Of a DNA stretch of 64,000 bases, positions 44,297-53,523 are shown piece after piece. The notes under the pieces are model-generated. The model was not told where the DNA came from. It did not search any database and saw only the letters and a list, made by a program, of their open reading frames with translations. The position numbers were made by a program, and so were the translations under genes. Each line of letters opens with the position of its first letter. The first letter of the stretch is position 1. The DNA comes from Crocinitomicaceae bacterium (lineage in GTDB: Bacteria > Bacteroidota > Bacteroidia > Flavobacteriales_D > Crocinitomicaceae), in NCBI GenBank assembly GCA_024639405.1, contig JAHEIL010000001.1, positions 62,001-126,000 on the forward strand, read 5' to 3'.

Positions 44297-45029
44297 TGTT
44301 GTCTTTTTCTAAATATCGTTTGACTAAGTAATGGCCTAAATAAATTAAGGGAGTCAGCGCAATTGCAATAAGAAGTTTCAAAAAATAATTTGTTGGTGCA
44401 ACTTGAAAAAATGTTTTCAAATCCATGTTTCCAGGCAAAACAAAACCAATGTATAAAACAATGATCGTGTCAATAAATTGAGAAACTACAGTACTACCAG
44501 TACTTCTCAACCAAATTAATTTGTTACCTGTTTTGCGTTTAATCCAATGAAACAAGGTAGCATCCATTAATTGAGACACCAGAAATGCTGCAATGCTTCC
44601 GACAATAACCAACTGTGCCTGACCAAAAACTTTTTTGAATTCAGCATCTGTTGCTAGTGAAGAACCTGGAATTTCTTTAGCAGGTAAATTCAACGCAATG
44701 GAAACAATGATAAAACAATAAGCGATTAATATCGCAGTAATCCAAGATATTCGTCTCACAGCTTTTTCACCATAAAATTCATTCAACAAATCAGTTAATA
44801 TAAAAACAACTGGCCAAGGAATTACACCAACAATGGTAATGAATGGACCGAATTTTGAACCATTTACTGAAAATGAGAAAGGAATTTCGATTAATTTATT
44901 GCTGATTAATTCAGCTGTAATTGCATTGGTAACAAATAAGCCTACCAAAAAAACAAACAACCACTGTCGCCGCTGATTGATACCACTTGTATGATCGAGA
45001 TTTTCCACTGCTATTTCTAATTTAAACAA
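44289..45029 (-). CDS. yhhQ: Queuosine precursor transporter (YhhQ/QPTR family)
   Basis: Imports 7-cyano-7-deazaguanine or related queuosine precursors. The protein has about six membrane helices, and the family motifs are visible: TNAITAELISNKL, FVILTDLLNEFYGEKA-type (here VFILTDLLNEFYGEKAVRRI), the SQLMDATLFHWIKRKTG segment and STVVSQFIDTIIV. No ATG exists in the first 60 codons of the frame; the start is TTG at 45029 or GTG at 45008. The gene follows the C40 peptidase by 17 bases, so the two are probably cotranscribed. Confidence 0.92.
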   Translation of the reverse strand: MFKLEIAVENLDHTSGINQRRQWLFVFLVGLFVTNAITAELISNKLIEIPFSFSVNGSKFGPFITIVGVIPWPVVFILTDLLNEFYGEKAVRRISWITAILIAYCFIIVSIALNLPAKEIPGSSLATDAEFKKVFGQAQLVIVGSIAAFLVSQLMDATLFHWIKRKTGNKLIWLRSTGSTVVSQFIDTIIVLYIGFVLPGNMDLKTFFQVAPTNYFLKLLIAIALTPLIYLGHYLVKRYLEKDNIK

Positions 45030-45046
45030 TAACTATATTAAATAGT

Positions 45047-45598
45047 TTATTCGTTGGATCGATTTCCATAATCCAAGCGTTTAGCTTTCACAAAGCGTGG
45101 AATAAAATACTTACTTGTTTTAAAATTATCAATCACCACTCCACTAGAAGTCGATGAATGTATAAATTTGATGGCTTCTGGTGTAACTTCAATAACCATT
45201 GCAACATGTCCAACTGAAGATGAATTTACACTTCTTCCTTTAAAAAACATTAAATCACCGGGTTGGATCTCTGATAAACGAACCGTTTCACCTAATTCTG
45301 CCAATCCATAACTTGAGCGTACTAAATCAAACCCAAAATTACCCATTACATAATTGATAAAACCTGAACAATCAAATCCTGAAGGAGTTGTTCCTGCATA
45401 ACGATAAGGTGTACCTAGAAATTTCTTAGCATAAGAAATCATTTCATCTACTTGCTTACTATTTCTTCTATTTACCGTGTCTTTTAGAACTGATTTAGAA
45501 TTAATATCCTTATTTCCAGTTACTTGACTAAAAGAACTTAAAGAAATTAAGCACCCAAAGACAACTAAATATTTTGATATGAATGATGAAGCTTGCAT
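45047..45598 (-). CDS. C40 (NlpC/P60) peptidoglycan hydrolase
   Basis: An exported cell-wall endopeptidase of 183 residues from the ATG at 45598, which gives a clean signal peptide (CLISLSSFSQ). The longer frame to 45643 adds an unlikely N-terminus. The catalytic residues are Cys77 in FDCSGF, His131 in VGHVAMVIE and His147 in FIHSS. It would cut gamma-D-glutamyl-diaminopimelate bonds in peptidoglycan. It has a -7 box (TAATTTTG, 45614-45607 on the minus strand) abutting that of the divergent MerR gene. Confidence 0.94.
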   Translation of the reverse strand: MQASSFISKYLVVFGCLISLSSFSQVTGNKDINSKSVLKDTVNRRNSKQVDEMISYAKKFLGTPYRYAGTTPSGFDCSGFINYVMGNFGFDLVRSSYGLAELGETVRLSEIQPGDLMFFKGRSVNSSSVGHVAMVIEVTPEAIKFIHSSTSSGVVIDNFKTSKYFIPRFVKAKRLDYGNRSNE

Positions 45599-45614
45599 TG
45601 ACTTTGCAAAATTA
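45599..45614. promoter_or_regulatory. Abutting opposed -7 boxes of the C40 and MerR genes
   Basis: TGACTTTG (45599-45606, plus strand, one mismatch to TAnnTTTG) directly abuts CAAAATTA (45607-45614), which is TAATTTTG on the minus strand. The two promoters would use the same stretch of DNA in opposite directions, so they should compete. Confidence 0.45.
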
Positions 45615-45645
45615 TAACTATTTTCGACAAATAAAAATTTCAATT

Positions 45646-46065
45646 TTGGAAAACTTCGATCTAAAAGCCCTTACAAAACTTTATTACTCCATTGGAGAAG
45701 TTGCAGATTTTTTCAACGTAAACCCTTCTTTAATAAGGTTTTGGGAAAAAGAATTTAATTTAATTCAGCCTAAAAAAAGTAAAAAAGGGAATAGAATGTT
45801 CACACCAAAGGACATTGAGACTTTTAACAAGATTTATCATTTGGTTAAAATTAAAGGCTATACCCTTGAAGGTGCTAGAAAAATTCTAAAAGATAGAAAA
45901 CAATTTAAAGAATTGGTACTTGATCAATCGATTGAAAATCCAACTCCTACAATTGTTTCAAAAACTGTTGAAGTGATTAAACCTACAGAAGTAATTGAAA
46001 AATTAGAAGGCATTAAAGAACGCCTTCTAGCTTTAAAATCAAATCGTCAGCTTAACCTTTTTTAA
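45646..46065 (+). CDS. MerR-family transcriptional regulator
   Basis: A regulator of about 140 residues. The MerR winged-helix domain is LYYSIGEVADFFNVNPSLIRFWEKEF followed by KKGNRMFTPKDIETFNKIYHLVKIKGYTLEGARKIL. The C-terminal helix forms the dimerisation region. No metal-binding cysteines are present, so it is not a classical metal sensor. I place the start at TTG 45646; an ATG at 45583 would need translation across the divergent promoter and overlap the C40 start. The 3' end overlaps the DUF1295 gene by 14 bases. Confidence 0.85.
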   Translation: MENFDLKALTKLYYSIGEVADFFNVNPSLIRFWEKEFNLIQPKKSKKGNRMFTPKDIETFNKIYHLVKIKGYTLEGARKILKDRKQFKELVLDQSIENPTPTIVSKTVEVIKPTEVIEKLEGIKERLLALKSNRQLNLF

Positions 46066-46993
46066 TTTTAGTAAAAGGAATAAATCGAGGAACAGAAGCT
46101 TGGTATTTCTTATATTCAGGGTATTTATTTGCTGAAATATCTTCTGAAAAATCAGAACTTCCTTTGAATAAAATAATTAATAACACACATCCAACTACCG
46201 ACCAATTCAACCATTCACCAGTTGCGATGACACTAAAGAAATAAAACACTACCCAAATTGATTGTTCAGAAGCATAGTTTGGATGTCTAACAATTGACCA
46301 CAATCCTGTTGAAACAAAACCTTTTTCGTATTCACCCAATGCTTCATTGTTGTTAATTCTTCTGTGTTTCTCAGTTTGAAAATCAAATTGTTGTTGATCT
46401 GCAATGTATTCGATGATAATAAAACCAACATACAATGCTGCTAACAAATAATCTGCTAAGCCCAATGCTGTTGCATTTGTAGCTAATGTTGCTAATATTG
46501 GCAATGTAAATAAGAAAATCAATACATTTTGGTAAGAACAAATAAAGAATAAATCAAATATCATCCAAACAAAACGATTGTTAAAACCTGGACGTTTTCT
46601 TAATATTTCCCAGCGGTAATCTTCTTCACCAGCCCAAAACTTCCATTGATATGCTCCTCTTCTTGCAAAATTATAAGTCAATCGAATTCCCCACAAAGTA
46701 ACAAGTATTGACATCAATAACATTCGTTCATTAATGACATGTGTATATTGATATGCTTGATAAAACATGTTCCAAACATAAATTATCGGAACAACGCTCC
46801 ATAATTTATCAACTTGAGAATTGTTGTTGGTCAACTCACCTATAATAAACGTGTAAGCAACAACTCCAATAACGATGTAAATTGTACTCCACAAAACATC
46901 CACCTGCAAGGTGTTTAAAGGGGTTCCGAAATAAACTGAAAAAATTGGTAATACAATAACGGTGAAAATCAATAATAAAATAGTAATCAGCAT
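46052..46993 (-). CDS. DUF1295 / steroid 5-alpha-reductase-like membrane protein
   Basis: A 313-residue protein with about seven hydrophobic helices. The C-terminal signature GLWSIVRHPNYASEQSIWVVFYFFS is that of DUF1295 and the related isoprenylcysteine methyltransferase/steroid reductase superfamily, which binds NADPH or SAM at the membrane face. The substrate is unknown. It follows aroB by 15 bases and is likely cotranscribed. The 3' end overlaps the MerR gene in convergent orientation. Confidence 0.88.
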   Translation of the reverse strand: MLITILLLIFTVIVLPIFSVYFGTPLNTLQVDVLWSTIYIVIGVVAYTFIIGELTNNNSQVDKLWSVVPIIYVWNMFYQAYQYTHVINERMLLMSILVTLWGIRLTYNFARRGAYQWKFWAGEEDYRWEILRKRPGFNNRFVWMIFDLFFICSYQNVLIFLFTLPILATLATNATALGLADYLLAALYVGFIIIEYIADQQQFDFQTEKHRRINNNEALGEYEKGFVSTGLWSIVRHPNYASEQSIWVVFYFFSVIATGEWLNWSVVGCVLLIILFKGSSDFSEDISANKYPEYKKYQASVPRFIPFTKIKKG

Positions 46994-47008
46994 TTTAAGT
47001 AGTTTTAG

Positions 47009-48061
47009 TTAATTTAAATAGTTAAACTTTTGTATTAATTGTTTCCCCTCGAAAAAACAATTTATTTCACATGATCCGATTTTATTTAACAAACTGAAAT
47101 TAATTTTGTTCAATTCATTCTTTTTATCATTTCTCATGATGGCAACAATAATAGCAATTTCTTCCTTTTCAAATGCAATTTGTTTGAAATTTTTACAAAT
47201 AACAGATTTTATTTCATCGAATTCTATTTCTGTAATCTTTTGCTCATCAAGTGAAATGCCAGCTTCAACTAACATTCCCATCGCTACTGCATAACCATGA
47301 CTAATTGGTTCACGCTCCAATAAATACCCTTCAATAGCATGTCCAATAGTGTGACCAAAATTTAATGTTTTTCGACTATTTTTCTCATTCGGATCTTGTT
47401 CAACAATGGAAAATTTAATTCCAACAGAGTCAGCAATGTCTTGTATGGTAATTTGCTCAACTGTTTTATCTTTAATTCTCTCCCAATGGCCTTTGTCAGC
47501 TATCAATCCATGTTTTAACATTTCCGCATAACCATTTCGTTTTTCATCATCTGGGAGTGTTGCGAGAAAAATTGGATCAATAAAAATGGCTTTCGGATGG
47601 TTAAATACACCCAATTGATTTTTATACACACCTAAATCGATACCTGTTTTACCACCAATTGATGCATCTACCATTCCAAGTAAACTCGTAGGAATATGAA
47701 TAAAATCAACACCTCTTTTATAAACTGAAGCAATAAATCCTCCCATATCTGTCACAACACCACCACCTAAATTAAGAATCAAATCATTGCGACCAATACC
47801 ATATTCCGTCAAAGCTTCCCAAACCTGAAAACAAACTTCCATAACTTTATTCTCTTCGCCAGCAGGTAAAAGAATGACTTCAGCATCTTTCAAACAATCA
47901 AATGAAGTCAATAAATATTCTAAACAGAAATCGTGCGTATTTTCATCTACTATGATTACAATTTTAGCTTGTTGATAGTGCTTAGCAATGTATGTTTCTA
48001 ATGAAGATTGTGTAATATCTCCAATTTCTATAAAATAAGATGTTCCTTGTAAATGTTGCAT
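47009..48061 (-). CDS. aroB: 3-dehydroquinate synthase
   Basis: The second step of the shikimate pathway: converts DAHP to 3-dehydroquinate using NAD and a divalent metal. It is 350 residues long. NAD and metal sites: LPAGEENKVME, GGGVVTDMGGFIASVYKRGVDFIHIPTSLLGMVDASIGGKTGID, then AEMLKHGLI and the metal histidines in TLNFGHTIGHAIEG. The start ATG at 48061 lies four bases after a TATATTTG -7 box. Confidence 0.96.
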   Translation of the reverse strand: MQHLQGTSYFIEIGDITQSSLETYIAKHYQQAKIVIIVDENTHDFCLEYLLTSFDCLKDAEVILLPAGEENKVMEVCFQVWEALTEYGIGRNDLILNLGGGVVTDMGGFIASVYKRGVDFIHIPTSLLGMVDASIGGKTGIDLGVYKNQLGVFNHPKAIFIDPIFLATLPDDEKRNGYAEMLKHGLIADKGHWERIKDKTVEQITIQDIADSVGIKFSIVEQDPNEKNSRKTLNFGHTIGHAIEGYLLEREPISHGYAVAMGMLVEAGISLDEQKITEIEFDEIKSVICKNFKQIAFEKEEIAIIVAIMRNDKKNELNKINFSLLNKIGSCEINCFFEGKQLIQKFNYLN

Positions 48062-48065
48062 ACTT

Positions 48066-48073
48066 CAAATATA
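48066..48073 (-). promoter_or_regulatory. -7 box of aroB, four bases before the ATG
   Basis: TATATTTG on the minus strand, then AAGT, then the ATG at 48061. It predicts a leaderless transcript, facing the similar arrangement of proline dehydrogenase across an 88-base gap. Confidence 0.6.
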
Positions 48074-48137
48074 AACTGAATTCAAAGAAAATTAAAGAAA
48101 GTTGTACTGAAATTAATTAAATTGTAATAAAAGAACT

Positions 48138-48145
48138 TATTTTTA
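48138..48145 (+). promoter_or_regulatory. -7 box of the proline dehydrogenase gene, four bases before the ATG
   Basis: TATTTTTA (one mismatch in the last base of TAnnTTTG), then CGGC, then the ATG at 48150. Confidence 0.45.
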
Positions 48146-48149
48146 CGGC

Positions 48150-49322
48150 ATGATTTCATTTGACAATACAGAAATAGCTTTTAAAAGTAAATCAACGGCA
48201 GATTTAACACGAGCATATTGGCTTTTTAAAATAATTGGCAACCCATCTTTAGTGAAGTTTGGTAAATGGGCGACTAATACTGCATTGAACCTTCATCTTC
48301 CAATTAAAGGAATTGTTAAGAAAACAATTTTTAGTCAATTTTGCGGTGGAGAAACGATTTCAGATTGCACAAAAGCAATCAATACTTTATCGAATTTTGG
48401 AATTGGTACAATTTTAGACTATTCCATTGAAGGAAAAACGAGTGATGAAGACTTCAATGCAACAGTTGAAGAAATTATTTCAACGATAAAAGCTGCGGCT
48501 GGAAATACCAAAATCCCTTTTGCTGTTTTTAAAGTTACTGGAATTTCTTCGTTTTCCATTTTAGAAAAAGCCAACGATCTTAATTCAACGCTTTCAACTG
48601 AAGAACAAGAAAAATTAACAGCAATTATTCAACGAATCGACAAAATATGTGCTGCAGCGCATGAAAACAATGTTCCTGTATTTATTGATGCAGAAGAAAC
48701 GTGGATTCAAGACACCATTGATCGCATTACATTCGACATGATGTTGAAATTCAACAAGGAACGAGCAATTGTTTACAACACTTTACAACTTTATCGCCAT
48801 GATCGCTTAGCTTTTCTAAAAGAAGAAATTACGAAAGCAAAAACACACAATATACACTACGGTGTGAAATTAGTACGAGGTGCTTACATGGAAAAAGAAA
48901 GAGATCGCGCACTAAAAATGGGCTACCCATCTCCTATTCAACCTGATAAAACGGCATGTGACAAAGATTTTAATTCAGCCTTGGAATTAATCATTGAAAA
49001 TTTAGATGCAATGGCTTTGTGCGCTGGGTCTCACAATGAAGAAAGCGCCCAAATATTAGCTCAATTAATGCTTCAAAAAGGTATTGCGCCAGCTGACAAA
49101 CGCGTTTACTTTGCTCAATTATTAGGAATGAGTGATCACATTTCCTACAACATGGCTCACGCAGGTTACAATGTTGCAAAATATGTTCCTTATGGTCCTG
49201 TTAAAGAAGTTATGCCTTATTTATTAAGACGAGCAGATGAAAATACATCTGTTGCAGGTCAAACAGGTCGTGAGTTATCGTTAATAATGAAAGAAAGAAA
49301 TAGAAGAAAAGGAATAAATTAA
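48150..49322 (+). CDS. Proline dehydrogenase (single-domain PRODH)
   Basis: Oxidises proline to delta-1-pyrroline-5-carboxylate with FAD. It is 390 residues long, the length of single-domain enzymes rather than the fused PutA. The barrel motifs are present: IDAEETWIQDTID (residues about 175-190), YGVKLVRGAYMEKER, AGSHNEESA, and the C-terminal PYLLRRADENTSVAGQTGRELSLI helix that contacts proline. The P5C dehydrogenase is not encoded nearby. The 3' end overlaps hemF by four bases. Confidence 0.94.
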   Translation: MISFDNTEIAFKSKSTADLTRAYWLFKIIGNPSLVKFGKWATNTALNLHLPIKGIVKKTIFSQFCGGETISDCTKAINTLSNFGIGTILDYSIEGKTSDEDFNATVEEIISTIKAAAGNTKIPFAVFKVTGISSFSILEKANDLNSTLSTEEQEKLTAIIQRIDKICAAAHENNVPVFIDAEETWIQDTIDRITFDMMLKFNKERAIVYNTLQLYRHDRLAFLKEEITKAKTHNIHYGVKLVRGAYMEKERDRALKMGYPSPIQPDKTACDKDFNSALELIIENLDAMALCAGSHNEESAQILAQLMLQKGIAPADKRVYFAQLLGMSDHISYNMAHAGYNVAKYVPYGPVKEVMPYLLRRADENTSVAGQTGRELSLIMKERNRRKGIN

Positions 49323-50212
49323 TCCAACCAATTAATACCTTTTTTTAATTTTTCCATTGTTTGCTGTTCTGGCGATGCTGGTTCTACTTGATAATTGTAT
49401 TCCCAAGAAGCATTAGCAGGCAAACTCATTAAAATAGATTCAGTTCTACCACCTGAAACCAAACCAAATTTAGTTCCCCTATCGTTTACTAAATTAAATT
49501 CCACGTACCTTCCTCTTCTTAAATTACGCCAATGAATTTCTTGTTTATTGAATGGTTTGTTTTTTCCTTGTTCAACTTGTTGTTGATACAATACTGAAAA
49601 ATTATCACCCAATTCGATGCAAAATCGCAATAATTGCTCTTTTGAAATAGTTGATGATTCTTTTAAATGATCAAAAAAGATCCCACCAATTCCTCTCGTC
49701 TCATTGCGATGAGGAATAAAAAAATAATCATCTGCCCAATTTTTAAACGTTGGGTAAAAGGTCACATCGTATTTATTGCAAATCGTTGCCAATCCCTCAT
49801 GAAACTGTTTCGCTTGATTATCGATGATAAAATGAGGAGTTAAGTCTATTCCTCCACCAAACCAATACACACCTGTATTCAATTCAAAATAGCGAACATT
49901 CATGTGAATAATTGGTACATGCGGATTTTCAGGATGTAATACAATTGAAACGCCAGTAGCAAAAAATGAAGTTCCTTCGATTCCCAGTTGTTTTTGCATT
50001 GCTTCTGTCACATCTCCATGAACTTTAGAAAATGCAACACCACCTTTTTCAATAACGCCACCTTGTTGGATAATCCTTGTTCTACCGCCACCACCTTCAT
50101 TGCGATCCCATTTGTCTTCAATGAATTGACTTTTGCCATCAATGGCTTCCAAATTATTGCAAATACGGTCTTGTAATTGCATGAATAACGTAGCGATTTC
50201 TTCCCGACTCAT
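49319..50212 (-). CDS. hemF: Oxygen-dependent coproporphyrinogen III oxidase
   Basis: The aerobic step of haem synthesis from coproporphyrinogen III to protoporphyrinogen IX. It is 297 residues long. Signature segments: GGGGRTRIIQQGGVIEKGGVAFSKVHG, HPENPHVPIIHMNVRYFE, WFGGGIDLTPHF and GRYVEFNLVNDRGTKFGL. Presence implies aerobic growth. The start overlaps the upstream gene's stop by ATGA, so it is the third gene of guaA-LysM-hemF. Confidence 0.96.
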   Translation of the reverse strand: MSREEIATLFMQLQDRICNNLEAIDGKSQFIEDKWDRNEGGGGRTRIIQQGGVIEKGGVAFSKVHGDVTEAMQKQLGIEGTSFFATGVSIVLHPENPHVPIIHMNVRYFELNTGVYWFGGGIDLTPHFIIDNQAKQFHEGLATICNKYDVTFYPTFKNWADDYFFIPHRNETRGIGGIFFDHLKESSTISKEQLLRFCIELGDNFSVLYQQQVEQGKNKPFNKQEIHWRNLRRGRYVEFNLVNDRGTKFGLVSGGRTESILMSLPANASWEYNYQVEPASPEQQTMEKLKKGINWLD

Positions 50213-51957
50213 GGTAACTCGTCAACATTAATTAATTGATAATCTTTGTGGTTAATGATGAAACTAGTTGAATTCTCATAACCATTCCCTTGGCCTTTTC
50301 GTCGCATATTGAAACGATTCATCACCATTGTTTCAGGTGTTATTCTCATCAACAATTGACTGCAGAAATAAAATACAACATCGTAACCTTGTACTGCGAA
50401 TTTACTCATATCAGCATTGTAATTTGAGCGGTATTTATAATGCAATTTTTCTGTTTCTTCGTATTTGTAATTGAAATCATTAGTATTGGCACAATGGAAA
50501 TCATATTTATTCTTGAAAGCTGGTTTTATTTCATCAAATCCCAACCAATCTTTCGTGCCAAAAATATGAATCGTTGAAGAAGTCAATTTATTTTCTGCGG
50601 CATTTAATGCATTCATAAACTTGATTGCCGGAACCTTTTCATTGCTAGGAATAACAACAACGACATCTGCACCTTTTTTTATAAATGTGGTAAAATTCTC
50701 TACAGTAGCTTCTACTAATTTTGGCCGTAAACCAGTAAACTTACCTGTTAAAAATTCATTTCTAAACGCATCATACAATGGCAAATCTTTAGCTGAAGTA
50801 GGTTTAATTAAAATTACTTGACTTTGACTTCTGGTTCTCAAAGTATAATTTGCTAAGCCTGTCATTAAAGTCGCGTCGGAAGGAACAGCTGCATATACAA
50901 AAGGATTTGATTTCAATGCACTTGTATTCAATCCAACAGGAACTACAAATCGAGTTCCATTGAACTTACACCATTTCGCAACAATATCAATGTGATCAGC
51001 AAATAAAGGTCCAATGATTAAATCAATTGTTTGGGCTTCTAATTTCTTTAAAACTTTTTTCAACGAAATTGTATCGTTTTTACCATCTAAAACCTGAACC
51101 TCACATTTGAATCCCATAGCATCTAGTGAATCTAAGGCCAATTTTGCACCCATGTAAAACTCTGTTGCTAAATCAGAAACATTCTCTGAATACCCAGGAG
51201 ATTTTTCAAGGTTAAATGGTAGTATTATGGCTACTTTGTAATTCTTTTTAACAGGGAAATAAAGCAAGGTATCTACTGGATTTGTTGGGATTAATTTGTC
51301 CAATGCTCTGATTTTAACAGGTTCAATTTTTTCTTTTTTTATTGGAATCAAAAGCGTATCACCTGGTTTAATTTTTGACGATTTCAAATCATTAATGGCT
51401 TTCAAATCATCTATTGAAACCATAAAACGTTTAGAAACGCTGTACAAAGTTTCATGATCCAGCACAACATGTTGAATGGTAGAATCTGTAAATGTGATTT
51501 TCAACGGAGTTACAGGAACATTTTCTATTTTTTGAGAATTGTTTTGCTGAGGAATAGATGCAGCTTCACTTTGAGGAATAATAATTTTTTGCCCTTTAAC
51601 AATGCCATTTTCAGTTCCAGGATTTGCTGCAATTAAGTCATCTGTTTTGACACCATATTTTTTAGCAACAGCATACAATGTTTCACCTGCACTTACCTCA
51701 TGGTATTTTACTTCAATAGGAACGGGAACACTGATTTTTTGTCCCACTTTAATTCCATTTTCTATCCCAGGATTTGCAGCAACAATTTCATCTACTGAAA
51801 CGTTGTACAATTTATGAATTCCCCATAAACTGTTTCCAGCTTGAACAATGTGAATGTAATATTTCTTTCCTGCAATAAATTCTGTTTCTAGCGTGTCTTT
51901 TTGTGCAAAAACACTCAACGTGCAAAACAGTAAAATACTAAACATCCATTTTTTCAT
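50209..51957 (-). CDS. LysM-repeat protein with periplasmic-receptor-like C-terminal domain
   Basis: A 582-residue secreted protein. After the signal peptide (CTLSVFAQ) come three LysM domains (about residues 31-78, 78-124, 162-207), each ending in a G-x-x-I-x-I/V-P strand such as GIKVGQKISVP, GIVKGQKIIIP and IKPGDTLLIP. The C-terminal half (about 230-570) has the alternating alpha/beta layout of type I periplasmic binding proteins (YKVAIILPFNLE, TEFYMGAKLALDSL, DLIIGPLFADHIDIVAKWC). It may bind peptidoglycan and a ligand or regulate cell-wall growth; this is inference. It lies 21 bases after guaA and overlaps hemF. Confidence 0.88.
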   Translation of the reverse strand: MKKWMFSILLFCTLSVFAQKDTLETEFIAGKKYYIHIVQAGNSLWGIHKLYNVSVDEIVAANPGIENGIKVGQKISVPVPIEVKYHEVSAGETLYAVAKKYGVKTDDLIAANPGTENGIVKGQKIIIPQSEAASIPQQNNSQKIENVPVTPLKITFTDSTIQHVVLDHETLYSVSKRFMVSIDDLKAINDLKSSKIKPGDTLLIPIKKEKIEPVKIRALDKLIPTNPVDTLLYFPVKKNYKVAIILPFNLEKSPGYSENVSDLATEFYMGAKLALDSLDAMGFKCEVQVLDGKNDTISLKKVLKKLEAQTIDLIIGPLFADHIDIVAKWCKFNGTRFVVPVGLNTSALKSNPFVYAAVPSDATLMTGLANYTLRTRSQSQVILIKPTSAKDLPLYDAFRNEFLTGKFTGLRPKLVEATVENFTTFIKKGADVVVVIPSNEKVPAIKFMNALNAAENKLTSSTIHIFGTKDWLGFDEIKPAFKNKYDFHCANTNDFNYKYEETEKLHYKYRSNYNADMSKFAVQGYDVVFYFCSQLLMRITPETMVMNRFNMRRKGQGNGYENSTSFIINHKDYQLINVDELP

Positions 51958-51978
51958 CGGGTACGTATTAATTAATCA

Positions 51979-53511
51979 TTATTCCCATTCTATCGTTGCA
52001 GGTGGCTTAGAACTGATATCGTATGTTACACGATTAATCCCTTTCACTTGGTTGATAATTTGATTAGATATTTTCGCTAAAAATTCATACGGTAAGTGAC
52101 ACCAATCTGCTGTCATTCCATCTGTTGAACTTACAGCTCTCAACGCTACAGCATTTTCATACGTGCGCTCATCGCCCATTACACCAACAGATTGAATTGG
52201 TAAAAAGATTGCTCCAGCTTGCCAAACATCATCGTACAATCCATCTTCTTTTAAGCCATTGATAAAAATTGCATCAACTTCTTGTAAAATACGCACTTTT
52301 TCAGCCGTAACTTCACCTAAAATTCGAATACCTAATCCTGGTCCAGGGAAAGGATGACGACCTAACAATGCTTCGTCTATTTGCATCGAACGACCAATTC
52401 GTCGCACTTCATCTTTAAACAATAAACGTAAAGGTTCAACAACTTGTAATTTCATGTAATCTGGTAAACCACCAACGTTGTGGTGCGATTTGATTGTTTG
52501 AGAAGGTCCACCATTAACTGACACAGATTCGATTACATCCGGGTAAATTGTACCTTGTCCTAACCATTTTGCATCGTCAACCAATTTTGATTCTTCATCA
52601 AAAACATCAATAAATACTTTACCAATTGCTTTTCTTTTTAATTCAGGATCTGTTAATCCACTTAATGCAGCATAAAATTTTGAAGAAGCATCTACTCCTT
52701 TTACATTTAAGCCCATGTGTTTGTATGAATCTAACACTTGTTGAAATTCATTTTTACGCAATAAACCATTGTCAACAAAAATACAATGCAAATTTGCGCC
52801 AATTGCTTTGTGCAACAAAACAGCAGCAACAGAAGAATCAACTCCTCCAGACAAGCCTAAAATAACTTTTTCTGTACCTACTTTTTCTTTTAATGCTTTT
52901 ACCGTTTCATCTACAAATGAATCTGGTGTCCAACTTTGATTGCAACCACAAACTGTTACAATGAAATTTTTCAATAAAATCGCACCTTCTAAAGAATGGT
53001 AAACTTCAGGATGGAATTGTATTCCGTATGTTTGCTCTCCTTCTATATGATAACCAGCTACTTCAACATCTTTTGTACTTGCAATAATTGTATAATTTGA
53101 AGGAACTTTTTTAATGGTATCTCCGTGAGACATCCAAACTTGAGAACCGTTTGTCATGCCTTTTGTCAAAACATTATCAGATGAAACATAAGAAAGGTTG
53201 GCACGTCCATATTCACGAATGGAAGAAGGCAATACTTCTCCACCAAAATTATTTGCTAAATATTGAGCTCCAAAACAAACACCCAATAATGGTAATTTTC
53301 CTTTAAACGCAGTCAAGTCTGGTTTAGGAGACGCTTCATCTCTCACTGAAAAAGGACTTCCTGAAAGAATTACGCCCTTAATATTTCCTGTAATCTCAGG
53401 ACATTTATTCCATGGATGAATCTCACAATAAACATTCATCTCTCTCACTCTTCGCGCAATCAACTGTGTGTATTGCGAACCAAAATCAAGTATTAATATC
53501 ATTTCATGCAT
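51979..53511 (-). CDS. guaA: GMP synthase (glutamine-hydrolysing)
   Basis: Converts XMP to GMP. It is about 510 residues long. N-terminal glutaminase: [18 protein letters not shown], nucleophile Cys in [12 protein letters not shown], and [11 protein letters not shown]-pyrophosphatase: [14 protein letters not shown]. The C-terminal dimerisation domain ends [18 protein letters not shown]. Possible starts are the ATG at 53511 and the ATG at 53502. The frame to 53526 overlaps the -7 box and is unlikely. The first fits the same -7-to-ATG spacing of four bases seen elsewhere in the window. Confidence 0.97.
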   Translation of the reverse strand: MHEMILILDFGSQYTQLIARRVREMNVYCEIHPWNKCPEITGNIKGVILSGSPFSVRDEASPKPDLTAFKGKLPLLGVCFGAQYLANNFGGEVLPSSIREYGRANLSYVSSDNVLTKGMTNGSQVWMSHGDTIKKVPSNYTIIASTKDVEVAGYHIEGEQTYGIQFHPEVYHSLEGAILLKNFIVTVCGCNQSWTPDSFVDETVKALKEKVGTEKVILGLSGGVDSSVAAVLLHKAIGANLHCIFVDNGLLRKNEFQQVLDSYKHMGLNVKGVDASSKFYAALSGLTDPELKRKAIGKVFIDVFDEESKLVDDAKWLGQGTIYPDVIESVSVNGGPSQTIKSHHNVGGLPDYMKLQVVEPLRLLFKDEVRRIGRSMQIDEALLGRHPFPGPGLGIRILGEVTAEKVRILQEVDAIFINGLKEDGLYDDVWQAGAIFLPIQSVGVMGDERTYENAVALRAVSSTDGMTADWCHLPYEFLAKISNQIINQVKGINRVTYDISSKPPATIEWE

Positions 53512-53515
53512 GCTG

Positions 53516-53523
53516 CAAAGATA
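53516..53523 (-). promoter_or_regulatory. -7 box of guaA, four bases before an ATG
   Basis: TATCTTTG on the minus strand, then CAGC, then the ATG at 53511. If the second ATG (53502) is used instead, a leader of about nine bases would remain. Confidence 0.6.
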
